A stretch of DNA of 59,767 nucleotides from positions 1-59,767 of the forward strand of contig CAZQKW010000021.1 of assembly GCA_964594075.1 (NCBI GenBank), written 5' to 3'. A model generated the notes under the pieces. The model did no database searches. It saw only the letters and a list, made by a program, of their open reading frames with translations, and had not been told where the DNA came from. Below, in pieces: positions 34,725-43,209 of this stretch (position 1 is the stretch's first letter; each line of letters begins with the position of its first letter). Origin of the DNA: CAZQKW01 sp964594075. GTDB taxonomy: Bacteria; Desulfobacterota; WTBG01; CAIYCZ01. The translations under genes and the position numbers were made by a program.

Positions 34725-34836
34725 ATACCCCTGTGCACCAGAAGTCGGGAAGGCACTGCCTCCTGACTGCCGGGACAGAATACGCCCGGTGCCGGGGTTG
34801 TGATACCGCTCATGAGCACATTGTTGTGGCAGAGAA
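34725..34836 (+). ncRNA. Structured repeated element, copy B
   Basis: This is the plus-strand partner of 24718-24836, 112 bases long, sharing CGGTGCCGGGGTTGTGAT and TGTTGTGGCAGAGAA blocks and overall spacing. A local AGTCGGGA/TCCTGACT stem occupies the variable part. It ends about 80 bases upstream of the rplU promoter, so it is not in the rplU mRNA predicted from that promoter and would need its own transcript or act as DNA. Confidence 0.5.
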
Positions 34837-34915
34837 CACTCAAGGTGCTATTTCATTCCCGCCAATCACATTTTTTGGGGAAATTCCTCAAGCAATTTCT
34901 CTGAAGCAATTTCTC

Positions 34916-34944
34916 TTGACAAATGCCCGCAATTTAATTATCTA
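34916..34944 (+). promoter_or_regulatory. Sigma-70-type promoter of rplU
   Basis: A perfect TTGACA (34916-34921) is followed after 17 bases by TATCTA (34939-34944). Start near 34951 gives a 73-base leader before rplU. Confidence 0.75.
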
Positions 34945-34972
34945 ATAGACCTTTAAATTACAGAAAACTTTG

Positions 34973-34998
34973 AACCCCTCTTAATAGAATGAGGGGTT
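34973..34998 (+). promoter_or_regulatory. Hairpin in the rplU leader
   Basis: AACCCCTC (34973-34980) pairs with GAGGGGTT (34991-34998), then aaatttt follows. It lies in the leader and could be a ribosomal-protein autoregulatory structure or a weak attenuator. GGGAG before the rplU ATG lies just downstream. Confidence 0.45.
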
Positions 34999-35023
34999 AA
35001 ATTTTCATTGAGGGAGCATTGAA

Positions 35024-35347
35024 ATGAATATGTATGCAATAGTCAAAACAGGCGGGAAACAGTATAAGGTCAGTGCTGGCGATATACTCACAGTAGAAAA
35101 AATTGAGGGCAAAATAGGCGATACGGTCTTTCTTGAAGACGTGCTTATGATTAGCGATGGCGGTAAAAATGAGATCGGCACCCCGAAACTTGCCAATGCC
35201 AAAATCGCTGCAGAAATAATCAGCCAGACTAAAAATAAAAAGGTTATCATTTATAAATCTAAACGCAGAAAAGGTTATCAAAAGAAAACCGGTCATCGTC
35301 AGCCGGTAACCAGACTAAAAATTAAAGAAGTTCAATTTTTGGCTTAA
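35024..35347 (+). CDS. rplU: Large subunit ribosomal protein L21
   Basis: A 107-residue L21, beginning MNMYAIVKTGGKQYKV and ending in the basic RRKGYQKKTGHRQ segment that binds 23S rRNA. GGGAG precedes the start. The usual partner rpmA does not follow: only 32 bases separate it from rpsF. Confidence 0.95.
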   Translation: MNMYAIVKTGGKQYKVSAGDILTVEKIEGKIGDTVFLEDVLMISDGGKNEIGTPKLANAKIAAEIISQTKNKKVIIYKSKRRKGYQKKTGHRQPVTRLKIKEVQFLA

Positions 35348-35379
35348 AATTTCAAAATTACCATCCGGAGGTATTTGCA

Positions 35380-35757
35380 TTGAGAGGCTACGAAACCTGT
35401 TTAATTATTCACCCGGAAACAAGTGAAGAGGCCATGGAAGGGCTTCTAAACAAGTTGTATGACACAATCACAAATCTTAATGGCAAAGTATTGAAAACAG
35501 ATAAATGGGACAAAAAAAAGCTTCAGTACCCCATTAAAAAACAGCAAAAAGCTCATTTCTATTTCCTATCTTATCTGGGCAATAATCAAATTCTTGATGA
35601 AATCAGTCATTTTCTCCGTTTCAATGAAAATGTGTTACGTTTCAAAACATTAAAATTGGACGAAACGGCTGAAATGCATAAGCAGGAAACAGATAGTAGT
35701 TCGGAAACACCGGCAGAAAATAAACACCGGCAAGAAACAGATTCTGAAATAGCATAA
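35380..35757 (+). CDS. rpsF: Small subunit ribosomal protein S6
   Basis: A 125-residue S6 (RGYETCLIIHPE, WDKKKLQYPIKKQQKAHFY). It has an acidic Glu/Ser/Thr tail after residue 100. The start is TTG with GGAGG upstream. It is followed by rpsR without an intervening ssb. Confidence 0.94.
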   Translation: MRGYETCLIIHPETSEEAMEGLLNKLYDTITNLNGKVLKTDKWDKKKLQYPIKKQQKAHFYFLSYLGNNQILDEISHFLRFNENVLRFKTLKLDETAEMHKQETDSSSETPAENKHRQETDSEIA

Positions 35758-35847
35758 TATTAATAACTTTGTGCTGCATAATGTTATCATCACAGGGCAT
35801 AATAATGATTATTTATTGAATCTTGAATCATATAGTCGGAGGTAATC

Positions 35848-36096
35848 TTGAGAAGAACATCACCAACAGGAAAATCGTTTTATCAGAAGCGCAAGACTTG
35901 TCGTTTCTGCGCTGATCAAAATCTCCAAATTTCATATAAAGATTATTCATCGTTGCGTTATTTCATCACTGAACGGGGCAAAATAATTCCTCGGAGAATA
36001 TCGGGGAATTGCGCGAAACATCAACGCGAGATAAATCGTGCCATAAAGAGAGCGCGAATACTCTCAATAATGCCTTTCTGTTCAATAGTTGCCTAA
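35848..36096 (+). CDS. rpsR: Small subunit ribosomal protein S18
   Basis: An 82-residue S18 with CRFC plus a later Cys, a zinc-type arrangement lost in many bacteria, and RRISGNCAKHQREINRAIKRA. The start is TTG with GGAGG five bases upstream. Confidence 0.94.
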   Translation: MRRTSPTGKSFYQKRKTCRFCADQNLQISYKDYSSLRYFITERGKIIPRRISGNCAKHQREINRAIKRARILSIMPFCSIVA

Positions 36097-36149
36097 CGGC
36101 ATTCCATAACATTTTTTTTCATAAATTTTCTGCAGCAGGTTAGGACGCT

Positions 36150-36593
36150 ATGAAAGTTATTCTTACACAAGACATTGCAGGTTTAGGAAATATTGGCGAC
36201 CTTATAACGGTTAAAGATGGTTTTGGAAGAAATTATCTGGTTCCACAGGGAAAGGCTATTCAAGCCACTTCTCAGAACATCAAAAAGCTGGAACACCAGA
36301 AACGGCAGATTCGCGAAAAAATTGAAAAGGCAAAACGCGAGGCGCAACGATTAGCCGCGCGCATTGAGTCTATATCCTGTACAGTGGCAAAAGCGGTGGG
36401 CGAAGATGATAAACTGTTCGGATCAGTAACCAGTATCGATATCGAGTCAAGCCTGAAGCTTGAAGGCATCGAAATTGATCGCAAGAAGATAAACTTGCCA
36501 GAGCCGATAAAGTCGTTGGGGATTTATAATATTCCCATTAAGCTGCATCCCGAAGTTACCGCCATCTTAAAACTCTGGGTTGTAAAAGAATAA
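36150..36593 (+). CDS. rplI: Large subunit ribosomal protein L9
   Basis: A 147-residue L9: N-terminal domain VILTQDIAGLGNIGD with GFGRNYLVPQGKA, long connecting helix, and C-terminal domain ending LHPEVTAILKLWVV. It sits between rpsR and dnaB, a common bacterial order. Confidence 0.95.
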   Translation: MKVILTQDIAGLGNIGDLITVKDGFGRNYLVPQGKAIQATSQNIKKLEHQKRQIREKIEKAKREAQRLAARIESISCTVAKAVGEDDKLFGSVTSIDIESSLKLEGIEIDRKKINLPEPIKSLGIYNIPIKLHPEVTAILKLWVVKE

Positions 36594-36720
36594 GATGTCG
36601 GGTCATAAGCAAAAACCGGTCACATGAAACAACTGCTTGATTTGAAGCAGCAGTTCATAATAAATAAAACGACCTGTGGCATTTGCGTTTATGGCGAGTG
36701 CCGTCTTCCCTTGAAAAGCC

Positions 36721-38064
36721 ATGACACCCCAGCAGACCCCCAAACTACCGCCCCAAAATATCGAGGCAGAGCAGTCAGTAATTGGCGCCATACTGCTGGA
36801 AAACGAAGCCCTTCCCCGATCTCTTGAGATTCTCAGGCCTGAAGATTTCTATAGAGAGGCGCATAGACAAATTTTTCAGGCCATGATCGATCTGTTCGAA
36901 AAAAATGAGCCCCCGGACCTGATTACCCTCACCGAACATTTGCGAAAAAAAAACAAACTTGAAGAAATTGGCGGAGCATCATACCTTGCGACGCTTGCTG
37001 ACTCCATTCCAACGTCAGCGAATGTTGAATACTACGCCAAAATAGTTAAGGAAAAATCAGTACTTCGAAAATTAATTCATTCTGCAACGGAGATCGCTGG
37101 CCGCAGTTATTTGGATCAGGGAGATGTAAATGAACTGCTTGATTTTGCGGAAAAAAGTATTTTTGATATTTCCGAAGACCAGATAAAAACATCTGTCTAT
37201 CCGCTTAAAGAAGTTTTAAAAGCCAGTTTTAAAGCAATTGAAACCCTTTACAATAAAAAAGAGCTTATTACTGGTATCCCCTCGGGTTTTCCCGAACTTG
37301 ATCAGCTTACATCCGGCTTTCAGTCCTCGGATCTGGTCATTATTGCCGGCAGGCCCAGTATGGGCAAAACGGCCTTTTGCCTCAATATTGCCCAAAATGC
37401 TGCATATGAATCAAAGCTGCCGATCATAATTTTTTCTCTTGAAATGTCCAAGGAGCAACTTGCATTGAGAATGCTCTGTTCTGAAGCGCGGGTTGATTCG
37501 CACAAGCTGCGAAGCGGGTTTTTAGCTCAATCGGACTGGGGGAAGCTTACCATGGCGGTTGGTAAACTGGCAGAAACAAAGATTTTTATTGATGATACCC
37601 CGGGAATTAGCGTGCTTGAGATGCGGGCAAAATCAAGACGGCTTAAAGCCGAACACGGATTGGGCATGATTATCGTTGATTATCTCCAGTTGATGAAGGG
37701 ACGCAGCACTATAGATAGCAGAGAACAGGAAATTTCTGAAATCTCACGGTCTCTTAAGGCGCTGGCCAAGGAATTGAAAGTGCCGGTGATTGCCCTATCT
37801 CAGCTTAACCGGCGCGTTGAAGACCGCTCTGACAAAAGACCGCAACTTGCAGACTTGCGAGAATCCGGGGCAATTGAACAGGATGCCGACGTAATTCTTT
37901 TTATTTATCGCGACGAAATATACAATCCTGATTCAGAACATAAAGGAACCGCAGATATTATAATTGGCAAACAGCGCAATGGTCCAACCGGCGATATTCG
38001 GCTCACATTTATTGATAAATACACCCGTTTTGAACGATATACGGCGCGAGAAACTGATAATTAA
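36721..38064 (+). CDS. dnaB: Replicative DNA helicase DnaB
   Basis: A 447-residue hexameric helicase. The N-terminal domain begins PPQNIEAEQSVIGA. The RecA-like domain has Walker A GRPSMGKTA, Walker B MIIVDYLQLM and the LSQLNRRVEDRSDKRP segment. No intein is seen. It follows rplI after 127 bases. Confidence 0.95.
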   Translation: MTPQQTPKLPPQNIEAEQSVIGAILLENEALPRSLEILRPEDFYREAHRQIFQAMIDLFEKNEPPDLITLTEHLRKKNKLEEIGGASYLATLADSIPTSANVEYYAKIVKEKSVLRKLIHSATEIAGRSYLDQGDVNELLDFAEKSIFDISEDQIKTSVYPLKEVLKASFKAIETLYNKKELITGIPSGFPELDQLTSGFQSSDLVIIAGRPSMGKTAFCLNIAQNAAYESKLPIIIFSLEMSKEQLALRMLCSEARVDSHKLRSGFLAQSDWGKLTMAVGKLAETKIFIDDTPGISVLEMRAKSRRLKAEHGLGMIIVDYLQLMKGRSTIDSREQEISEISRSLKALAKELKVPVIALSQLNRRVEDRSDKRPQLADLRESGAIEQDADVILFIYRDEIYNPDSEHKGTADIIIGKQRNGPTGDIRLTFIDKYTRFERYTARETDN

Positions 38065-38163
38065 TGAACCATTGTTCCCGTTAAGGGAGAGCATAAATCT
38101 GGAACAACTCATAGTCGAAAAAAAAAACAGCCTATTTGCCGGAAAATAATCACCCTCAAGGCA

Positions 38164-38192
38164 TTGACTTCTCATGCAATGATACTTATCAT
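38164..38192 (+). promoter_or_regulatory. dnaK promoter with a palindrome over the -10 box
   Basis: TTGACT (38164-38169), a 17-base spacer and TATCAT (38187-38192) make a good sigma-70 promoter. ATGATAcTTATCAT (38179-38192) overlaps the -10 box as a near-palindrome. No CIRCE element (HrcA site) is present, so heat control is not evident. Confidence 0.6.
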
Positions 38193-38263
38193 ATAAAAAA
38201 ATAAAAAAAAATTTATAACATCTAAAATAAATTTAATGTTTATGCAAACTAAGGAGGTTAACA

Positions 38264-40165
38264 ATGGCAAAGGCGATTGGAATAGATCTTGGGACAACAA
38301 ATTCGGTTGTTGCGGTGATGGAGGGTGGTGAACCGAATGTCATAATCAACGAGGAAGGAAGTCGTTTGACGCCTTCTGTTGTTGCGTTTACCAAGGATGG
38401 CGAAATTTTGGTCGGGCAGGTGGCAAAACGCCAAGCCATAACGAACCCTGAAAATACCGTCTATTCGATAAAAAGGTTCATGGGCAGGCGCTACGAAGAG
38501 GTCACTGAAGAAATGAAAATGGTTCCCTATAAAGTTGTAAAAGGCCCTAACGGCGATGCGCGGGTTGAAATTCAAGGCAAACAGTATACGCCGCCGGAAA
38601 TCTCGGCGAAAATTTTGCAGAAACTGAAAAAGGCGGCTGAAGCATATTTGGGAACCGAAGTCAAGGACGCTGTAATCACCGTCCCGGCTTATTTTAATGA
38701 CAGTCAGCGGCAGGCCACTAAAGATGCGGGGAAAATAGCCGGGTTGAATGTTTTGCGAATCATCAACGAACCGACTGCATCAGCTCTCGCCTATGGGTTA
38801 GACAAGAAAAAGGATGAAACTATTGCAGTGTATGACTTTGGCGGCGGAACATTTGATATTTCCATACTTGAGGTCGGTGATAATGTTATTGAAGTAAAAG
38901 CTACCAATGGCGACACCCATCTGGGCGGTGATAATATTGACCAACGCATTATTGACTGGTTGATTGCCGAATTCAAAAAGGATCAAGGTATCGATCTGAG
39001 CAAAGATAAAATGGCCCTGCAGCGTTTAAAGGAAGCTGCGGAAAAAGCAAAAATAGAGCTTTCTTCGGTCATGGAAACAGAGATTAATCTGCCCTTTATC
39101 ACCGCAGATACCTCTGGCCCCAAACATCTTAATATCAAGCTGGGAAGGGCAAAATTAGAACAAATGATGGATGACATTATTGAAAAATCCAAGGGGCCTT
39201 GTATTCAGGCATTAAAAGATGCCGGGCTCACTTCGCGAGATATCGACGAAGCGATCTTAGTCGGCGGCTCTACGCGCATACCAAAAGTGCAAGAACTGGT
39301 CCGCTCCCTGTTTGGTAAAGAACCGCATAAAGGCGTTAATCCCGACGAAGTGGTCGCGCTTGGCGCCGCGGTCCAAGCTGGCGTTCTTGCTGGAGAGGTC
39401 AAAGATGTTCTACTTCTTGACGTCACACCCCTGTCCTTGGGGATCGAAACGTTGGGCGGTGTTACTACGCGACTCATTGAACGCAATACCACTATTCCGA
39501 CCCGCAAGAGCGAAATTTTCACGACTGCAGCCGACAATCAACCAAGCGTTGAAATCCATGTGCTGCAGGGTGAGCGTGAAATGGCGCGTGATAATAGAAC
39601 CTTGGGGAAATTCCAATTGACGGGCATTCCGCCGGCGCCACGCGGTGTCCCGCAAATTGAAGTAACGTTTGATATAGATGCAAATGGCATCGTCAACGTT
39701 TCTGCAAAAGATTTAGGAACGGGTAAAGAACAAAAAATAACCATTACGGCTTCAAGTGGATTAAGCAAGGAAGATATAGAACGAATGGTTAAAGAAGCTG
39801 AAGCGCATGCTGAAGAGGATAAACGAAAACGCGAAGAAATTGAAATACGGAACCAGGCAGATACGCTTACCTATAACACAGAAAAAATACTTAACGAAAA
39901 CCGGGAAAAACTCTCCCCGGATGACATAAAAACAGTTGAAGATGCAATTAAAGAAACAAAAGAGGCAATAAACACCAATAACACCTCATTGATTAAAGAA
40001 AAAATGGAAGCGCTGAACAAAGCGTCACACAAACTTGCTGAAATAATGTATCAGAAAGCATCAACTGGCACACAAACACCTCCGCCCCCACCTGGTGGAG
40101 GAGGAGCAAAAGCAGGTGGCCAGGAAGATGTCGTGGATGCAGAATTTGAAGAATCAAATAAGTAA
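38264..40165 (+). CDS. dnaK: Chaperone Hsp70, DnaK
   Basis: A 633-residue DnaK. IGIDLGTTNSVVAVMEGG is the first phosphate loop, VYDFGGGTFDISIL the second, and VGGSTRIPKVQ the adenosine motif. The C-terminus has a Pro/Gly linker then DVVDAEFEE, which binds cochaperones. AAGGAGG sits before the ATG. It stands alone: grpE and dnaJ are not adjacent. Confidence 0.97.
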   Translation: MAKAIGIDLGTTNSVVAVMEGGEPNVIINEEGSRLTPSVVAFTKDGEILVGQVAKRQAITNPENTVYSIKRFMGRRYEEVTEEMKMVPYKVVKGPNGDARVEIQGKQYTPPEISAKILQKLKKAAEAYLGTEVKDAVITVPAYFNDSQRQATKDAGKIAGLNVLRIINEPTASALAYGLDKKKDETIAVYDFGGGTFDISILEVGDNVIEVKATNGDTHLGGDNIDQRIIDWLIAEFKKDQGIDLSKDKMALQRLKEAAEKAKIELSSVMETEINLPFITADTSGPKHLNIKLGRAKLEQMMDDIIEKSKGPCIQALKDAGLTSRDIDEAILVGGSTRIPKVQELVRSLFGKEPHKGVNPDEVVALGAAVQAGVLAGEVKDVLLLDVTPLSLGIETLGGVTTRLIERNTTIPTRKSEIFTTAADNQPSVEIHVLQGEREMARDNRTLGKFQLTGIPPAPRGVPQIEVTFDIDANGIVNVSAKDLGTGKEQKITITASSGLSKEDIERMVKEAEAHAEEDKRKREEIEIRNQADTLTYNTEKILNENREKLSPDDIKTVEDAIKETKEAINTNNTSLIKEKMEALNKASHKLAEIMYQKASTGTQTPPPPPGGGGAKAGGQEDVVDAEFEESNK

Positions 40166-40241
40166 GACAATTCTGTATGAAAAAATACTGTGAACGTGCG
40201 TAAGAATTTTTATTCTTGACAAACTGAATAAAGAAAATAAA

Positions 40242-40273
40242 AAGGGAAGAGAATGATAGCATGCTCTTCCCTT
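40242..40273 (+). terminator. Probable terminator hairpin after dnaK
   Basis: AAGGGAAGAG (40242-40251) pairs with CTCTTCCCTT (40264-40273) over 10 bases. The following TTATATG is only weakly T-rich, so termination may be partial. Confidence 0.5.
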
Positions 40274-40328
40274 ATATGTATGCGCACACTGGAATCATAT
40301 TTGTTCGTTTTTTCCCTTATAAACACCT

Positions 40329-40949
40329 ATGATTAGCTCAATACTTGGCCATGAATTAGATAAGCCACTTGGGTGGCTCATAAAAAAAACAGTGCTGGAA
40401 CGCATACATCCCATAGCACTGACATTAACCGGGTTATTGATAAATTTCATGGCCGCCGCGGCAATTATATTGGGGTACTGGATAACCGCCGGGGTGCTTA
40501 TATTGATTGCGGGACTATTTGATATGCTGGATGGCGCAACGGCACGGACGGTTCATAAAACATCCTCTTTTGGCGGATTCCTTGACTCGGTTATCGATCG
40601 GTATTCAGATATGGTGTTGCTTATAAGCCTGATAATTTATTATGCAATCCAAGATAAAATATTTCTGCTCACTTTGTGCGCAATTGCATCTCTGGGAACT
40701 GTTCTGATTCCTTATACCCGGGCTAAAGCTGAAGCATTTATTCCTCAATGCAATGTGGGGATTATGGAACGTGCTGAAAGAATAATTTTACTTGCCGCCG
40801 GTGCTATTTTCAATATTATGGATATTGTTATTTGGCTTTTAGCAATTTTTACACATATTACCGTTTTTCATCGTATATATTACACATGGAGAGAAATACA
40901 AAGACGGGAAAAGATGCCATGTTCTCATAACCTCATGAAAGGAGATTAA
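40329..40949 (+). CDS. CDP-alcohol phosphatidyltransferase
   Basis: A 206-residue membrane enzyme with about six helices. The catalytic motif D-G-x2-A-R-x8-G-x3-D-x3-D is complete (DGATAR, then GGFLDSVID). It would make a phospholipid such as phosphatidylglycerophosphate or phosphatidylinositol phosphate; the exact headgroup cannot be read. It runs directly into htpX. Confidence 0.85.
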   Translation: MISSILGHELDKPLGWLIKKTVLERIHPIALTLTGLLINFMAAAAIILGYWITAGVLILIAGLFDMLDGATARTVHKTSSFGGFLDSVIDRYSDMVLLISLIIYYAIQDKIFLLTLCAIASLGTVLIPYTRAKAEAFIPQCNVGIMERAERIILLAAGAIFNIMDIVIWLLAIFTHITVFHRIYYTWREIQRREKMPCSHNLMKGD

Positions 40950-41810
40950 TTGCACATGGGAAATCAACTCAAAACTGCGATTTTGCTTGGCGCGTTAACC
41001 TGCATGATTATCTGGATTGGCCAGATGTTGGGCGGGACCAGCGGTATGATATACGCATTTATTTTTGCGCTTATAATGAATCTGGTGAGCTACTGGTTCA
41101 GCGATAAAATAGTATTAAAAATGTATGGTGCACGAGAGATATCTGAGGCGCAGGCGCCAGAGCTATATGGGATTGTGCAAAAACTTGCTTCAGGTGCGGG
41201 AATACCGATGCCGCGGGTTTTTATAATAGACTCTGACTCACCGAATGCCTTTGCCACTGGCAGAAATCCCCGGCATGCAGTCATTGCGGTAACTTCTGGC
41301 ATTTTGAAGCTCTTGAACAGAGAAGAAATTGAGGGCGTTTTGGCTCATGAACTTTCTCACATCCGTAACCGAGACATACTTGTCGGAACTGTCGCAGCAA
41401 TAATGGCGGGAACGATTATGATCTTAGCGCGCATGGCTCAGTGGGCAGCCATGTTCGGTGGGATGAGCAGGGATGAGCGGAATAATGGCGGTGGCGCAAT
41501 TGGAATTATTGCGCTTGCAATCCTTGCACCCTTGGCCGCAATTATAATTCAGTTGGCAATATCCCGCTCACGGGAATACTTAGCCGACGCTACAGCAGCA
41601 CAGGTTGCCGGTTCGCCCTTTGGACTCGCCAATGCGCTTAAAAAAATTAGTCTTGCCACAAAACGAGTTCCGTTCGCTGCTAATCCATCTACAGCCCACA
41701 TGTTTATAGTCAATCCCTTATCTGGTCAGTCTCTTTTGGCCCTCTTCAGCACTCATCCTCCTGTTGAAGAACGGATAAAAAGGTTGATCGGGGAACATAC
41801 GGCGCTATAA
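40950..41810 (+). CDS. htpX: Membrane zinc protease HtpX
   Basis: A 286-residue M48B protease with two N-terminal and two central transmembrane segments. LAHELSHIRNRD contains the HExxH zinc site; SREYLADATAA supplies the third ligand Glu. It degrades damaged membrane proteins. GGAG precedes a TTG (40950) by 5 bases and an ATG (40956) by 11; either may be used. Confidence 0.93.
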   Translation: MHMGNQLKTAILLGALTCMIIWIGQMLGGTSGMIYAFIFALIMNLVSYWFSDKIVLKMYGAREISEAQAPELYGIVQKLASGAGIPMPRVFIIDSDSPNAFATGRNPRHAVIAVTSGILKLLNREEIEGVLAHELSHIRNRDILVGTVAAIMAGTIMILARMAQWAAMFGGMSRDERNNGGGAIGIIALAILAPLAAIIIQLAISRSREYLADATAAQVAGSPFGLANALKKISLATKRVPFAANPSTAHMFIVNPLSGQSLLALFSTHPPVEERIKRLIGEHTAL

Positions 41811-41852
41811 AAATTGATGCTAAAATCAAGTCATTTTGTTAAGAGGGACGGT

Positions 41853-42299
41853 ATGGAGGAAAATAAAGGATTCACCGTAAAAGACAAACGGATTTTTGAT
41901 GAACAGGGAAATCCCATTGCTTCTGAAAAGACGGAAAACAAGACTGCGCCACCCGGCGAACATAAGAGAATAATAGAAAATAAAGAATCCGAAGATGCTC
42001 AAACCGCTGAAAAAGCGGGGGGGAAAAAGCCCCCAGCGGCGCCAGAGGTTAATTTCTCATCATTCATACTCTCGTTAAGCACGTCGGTGCTCTATCACTT
42101 CGGCGAAGTTCCCGATCCAATAACAAGCAAGAAGCAACGCAACCTTGGTTTGGCGAAACAAACGATTGACATCCTCGGCATTCTCAAAGATAAAACAGCA
42201 GGAAATCTTACCCGAGAAGAAGAAGCCCTCCTCACCAATCTGCTCTATGATCTTCGCATGCGTTATGTTAAAGAAGTGGAAAAAGGGGCACCAGAATAG
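41853..42299 (+). CDS. DUF1844 domain protein
   Basis: About 148 residues. The first 75 are charged and disordered. The rest (FSSFILSLSTSVLYHFGEVPDP, given as start and end parts SLSTSVLYH and GEVPDP, and AKQTIDILGILKDKT) is DUF1844, found in many Gram-negative anaerobes, function unknown. The ATG at 41853 has GAGG six bases upstream, better than the one at 41814. Confidence 0.8.
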   Translation: MEENKGFTVKDKRIFDEQGNPIASEKTENKTAPPGEHKRIIENKESEDAQTAEKAGGKKPPAAPEVNFSSFILSLSTSVLYHFGEVPDPITSKKQRNLGLAKQTIDILGILKDKTAGNLTREEEALLTNLLYDLRMRYVKEVEKGAPE

Positions 42300-42304
42300 G
42301 AATA

Positions 42305-43156
42305 TTGTGGTTGAGTGAATTAACAGTCCATGCGCCAGCTAAAATAAATTTAGTTCTGAAGATTATCAGAAAAAGGGCAGATGGCTATCATGATATTCAG
42401 TCCATTTTGCAAAAAGTCAGTCTGTATGATACACTGATTCTTAAATCTGATTCTCGGCAGGGTATACGTGTTACCACCGATAACCCGTTAGTTCCCACCA
42501 ATGCTTCCAATCTTGCCTACCGGGCAGCTGATTTATTTCTGAGGCAGCAGAAAATTGTCACGGGACTATCCATTCATATTAAAAAAAGAATTCCTGTCGG
42601 GGCGGGATTAGGTGGTGGCAGCACAAATGCCGCAGCAACGCTGGCCGGATTAAATAATCTCCTGAAATGCAATGTGGAAGAAACCGCATTATTCAGCCTG
42701 GGTATTAAGATCGGGGCAGACGTTCCATTTTTTATTTACAATATGCCTGCGGCATTGGCCGAAGGGATTGGTGAGCGACTGACTCCGGTAAAGATAGATA
42801 TCCCGCTGTGGATTGTAATTGTTTTCCCCGGTTTCAGTATTTCAACGAAATGGGCCTATGAAAATTATAAGGTATTGACAAATACAAGCAAAAAGATTAG
42901 TATTTTGCGTCATTTTAAAGGGCTTAACGATGTTATTGGTGTTCTGGGTAATGACCTGGAGAGTATCGTGACCCGGCGCTACCCGGAAATTCAAAAAATA
43001 AAGCATATCCTCCTGCAGGCCGGTGCGTGTGGTGCTCTGATGAGTGGCAGTGGGTCAGCAGTATTTGGAATATTTAGTGATGAGCAACATGCTCGGGAAG
43101 CATTCCAACGACTCAGCATGACTTCCTATAACGTCTTTATTGTCCGTAGCCTTTAA
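42305..43156 (+). CDS. ispE: 4-diphosphocytidyl-2-C-methyl-D-erythritol kinase
   Basis: A 283-residue GHMP kinase of the MEP isoprenoid pathway. APAKINLVLKI, PVGAGLGGGSTNAAA (ATP loop) and the C-terminal MSGSGSAVFG are diagnostic. The start is TTG, four bases after GGA. DUF1844 gene ends five bases before it. Confidence 0.94.
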   Translation: MWLSELTVHAPAKINLVLKIIRKRADGYHDIQSILQKVSLYDTLILKSDSRQGIRVTTDNPLVPTNASNLAYRAADLFLRQQKIVTGLSIHIKKRIPVGAGLGGGSTNAAATLAGLNNLLKCNVEETALFSLGIKIGADVPFFIYNMPAALAEGIGERLTPVKIDIPLWIVIVFPGFSISTKWAYENYKVLTNTSKKISILRHFKGLNDVIGVLGNDLESIVTRRYPEIQKIKHILLQAGACGALMSGSGSAVFGIFSDEQHAREAFQRLSMTSYNVFIVRSL

Positions 43157-43209
43157 TAGGATAGGCCATATATAACACAATAATCTGTAATTCGAGAAAG
43201 GCGCCGTCA

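Larger units (their letters stand above)
34390..35023. other. Divergent intergenic region between mnmG and rplU
   Basis: These 634 bases contain a GGTGTC/GACACC hairpin near 34422-34448, a Fur-family-like palindrome (34471-34487), a CCGCAA/TTGCGG hairpin followed by T runs (about 34642-34690), the structured element copy B (34725-34836), and the rplU promoter and leader hairpin. No protein gene is supported. Confidence 0.6.

Noticed and set aside
34594..34803. Plus-strand frames across the mnmG-rplU gap as proteins
   Set aside because: They cross the structured element; the similarity to copy A breaks frame, and no ribosome-binding site is seen.
36624..36827. 67-codon frame before dnaB
   Set aside because: It overlaps the dnaB start in another frame and shows no family features.
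38065..38263. CIRCE/HrcA site at dnaK
   Set aside because: No TTAGCACTC-N9-GAGTGCTAA-like sequence is present.
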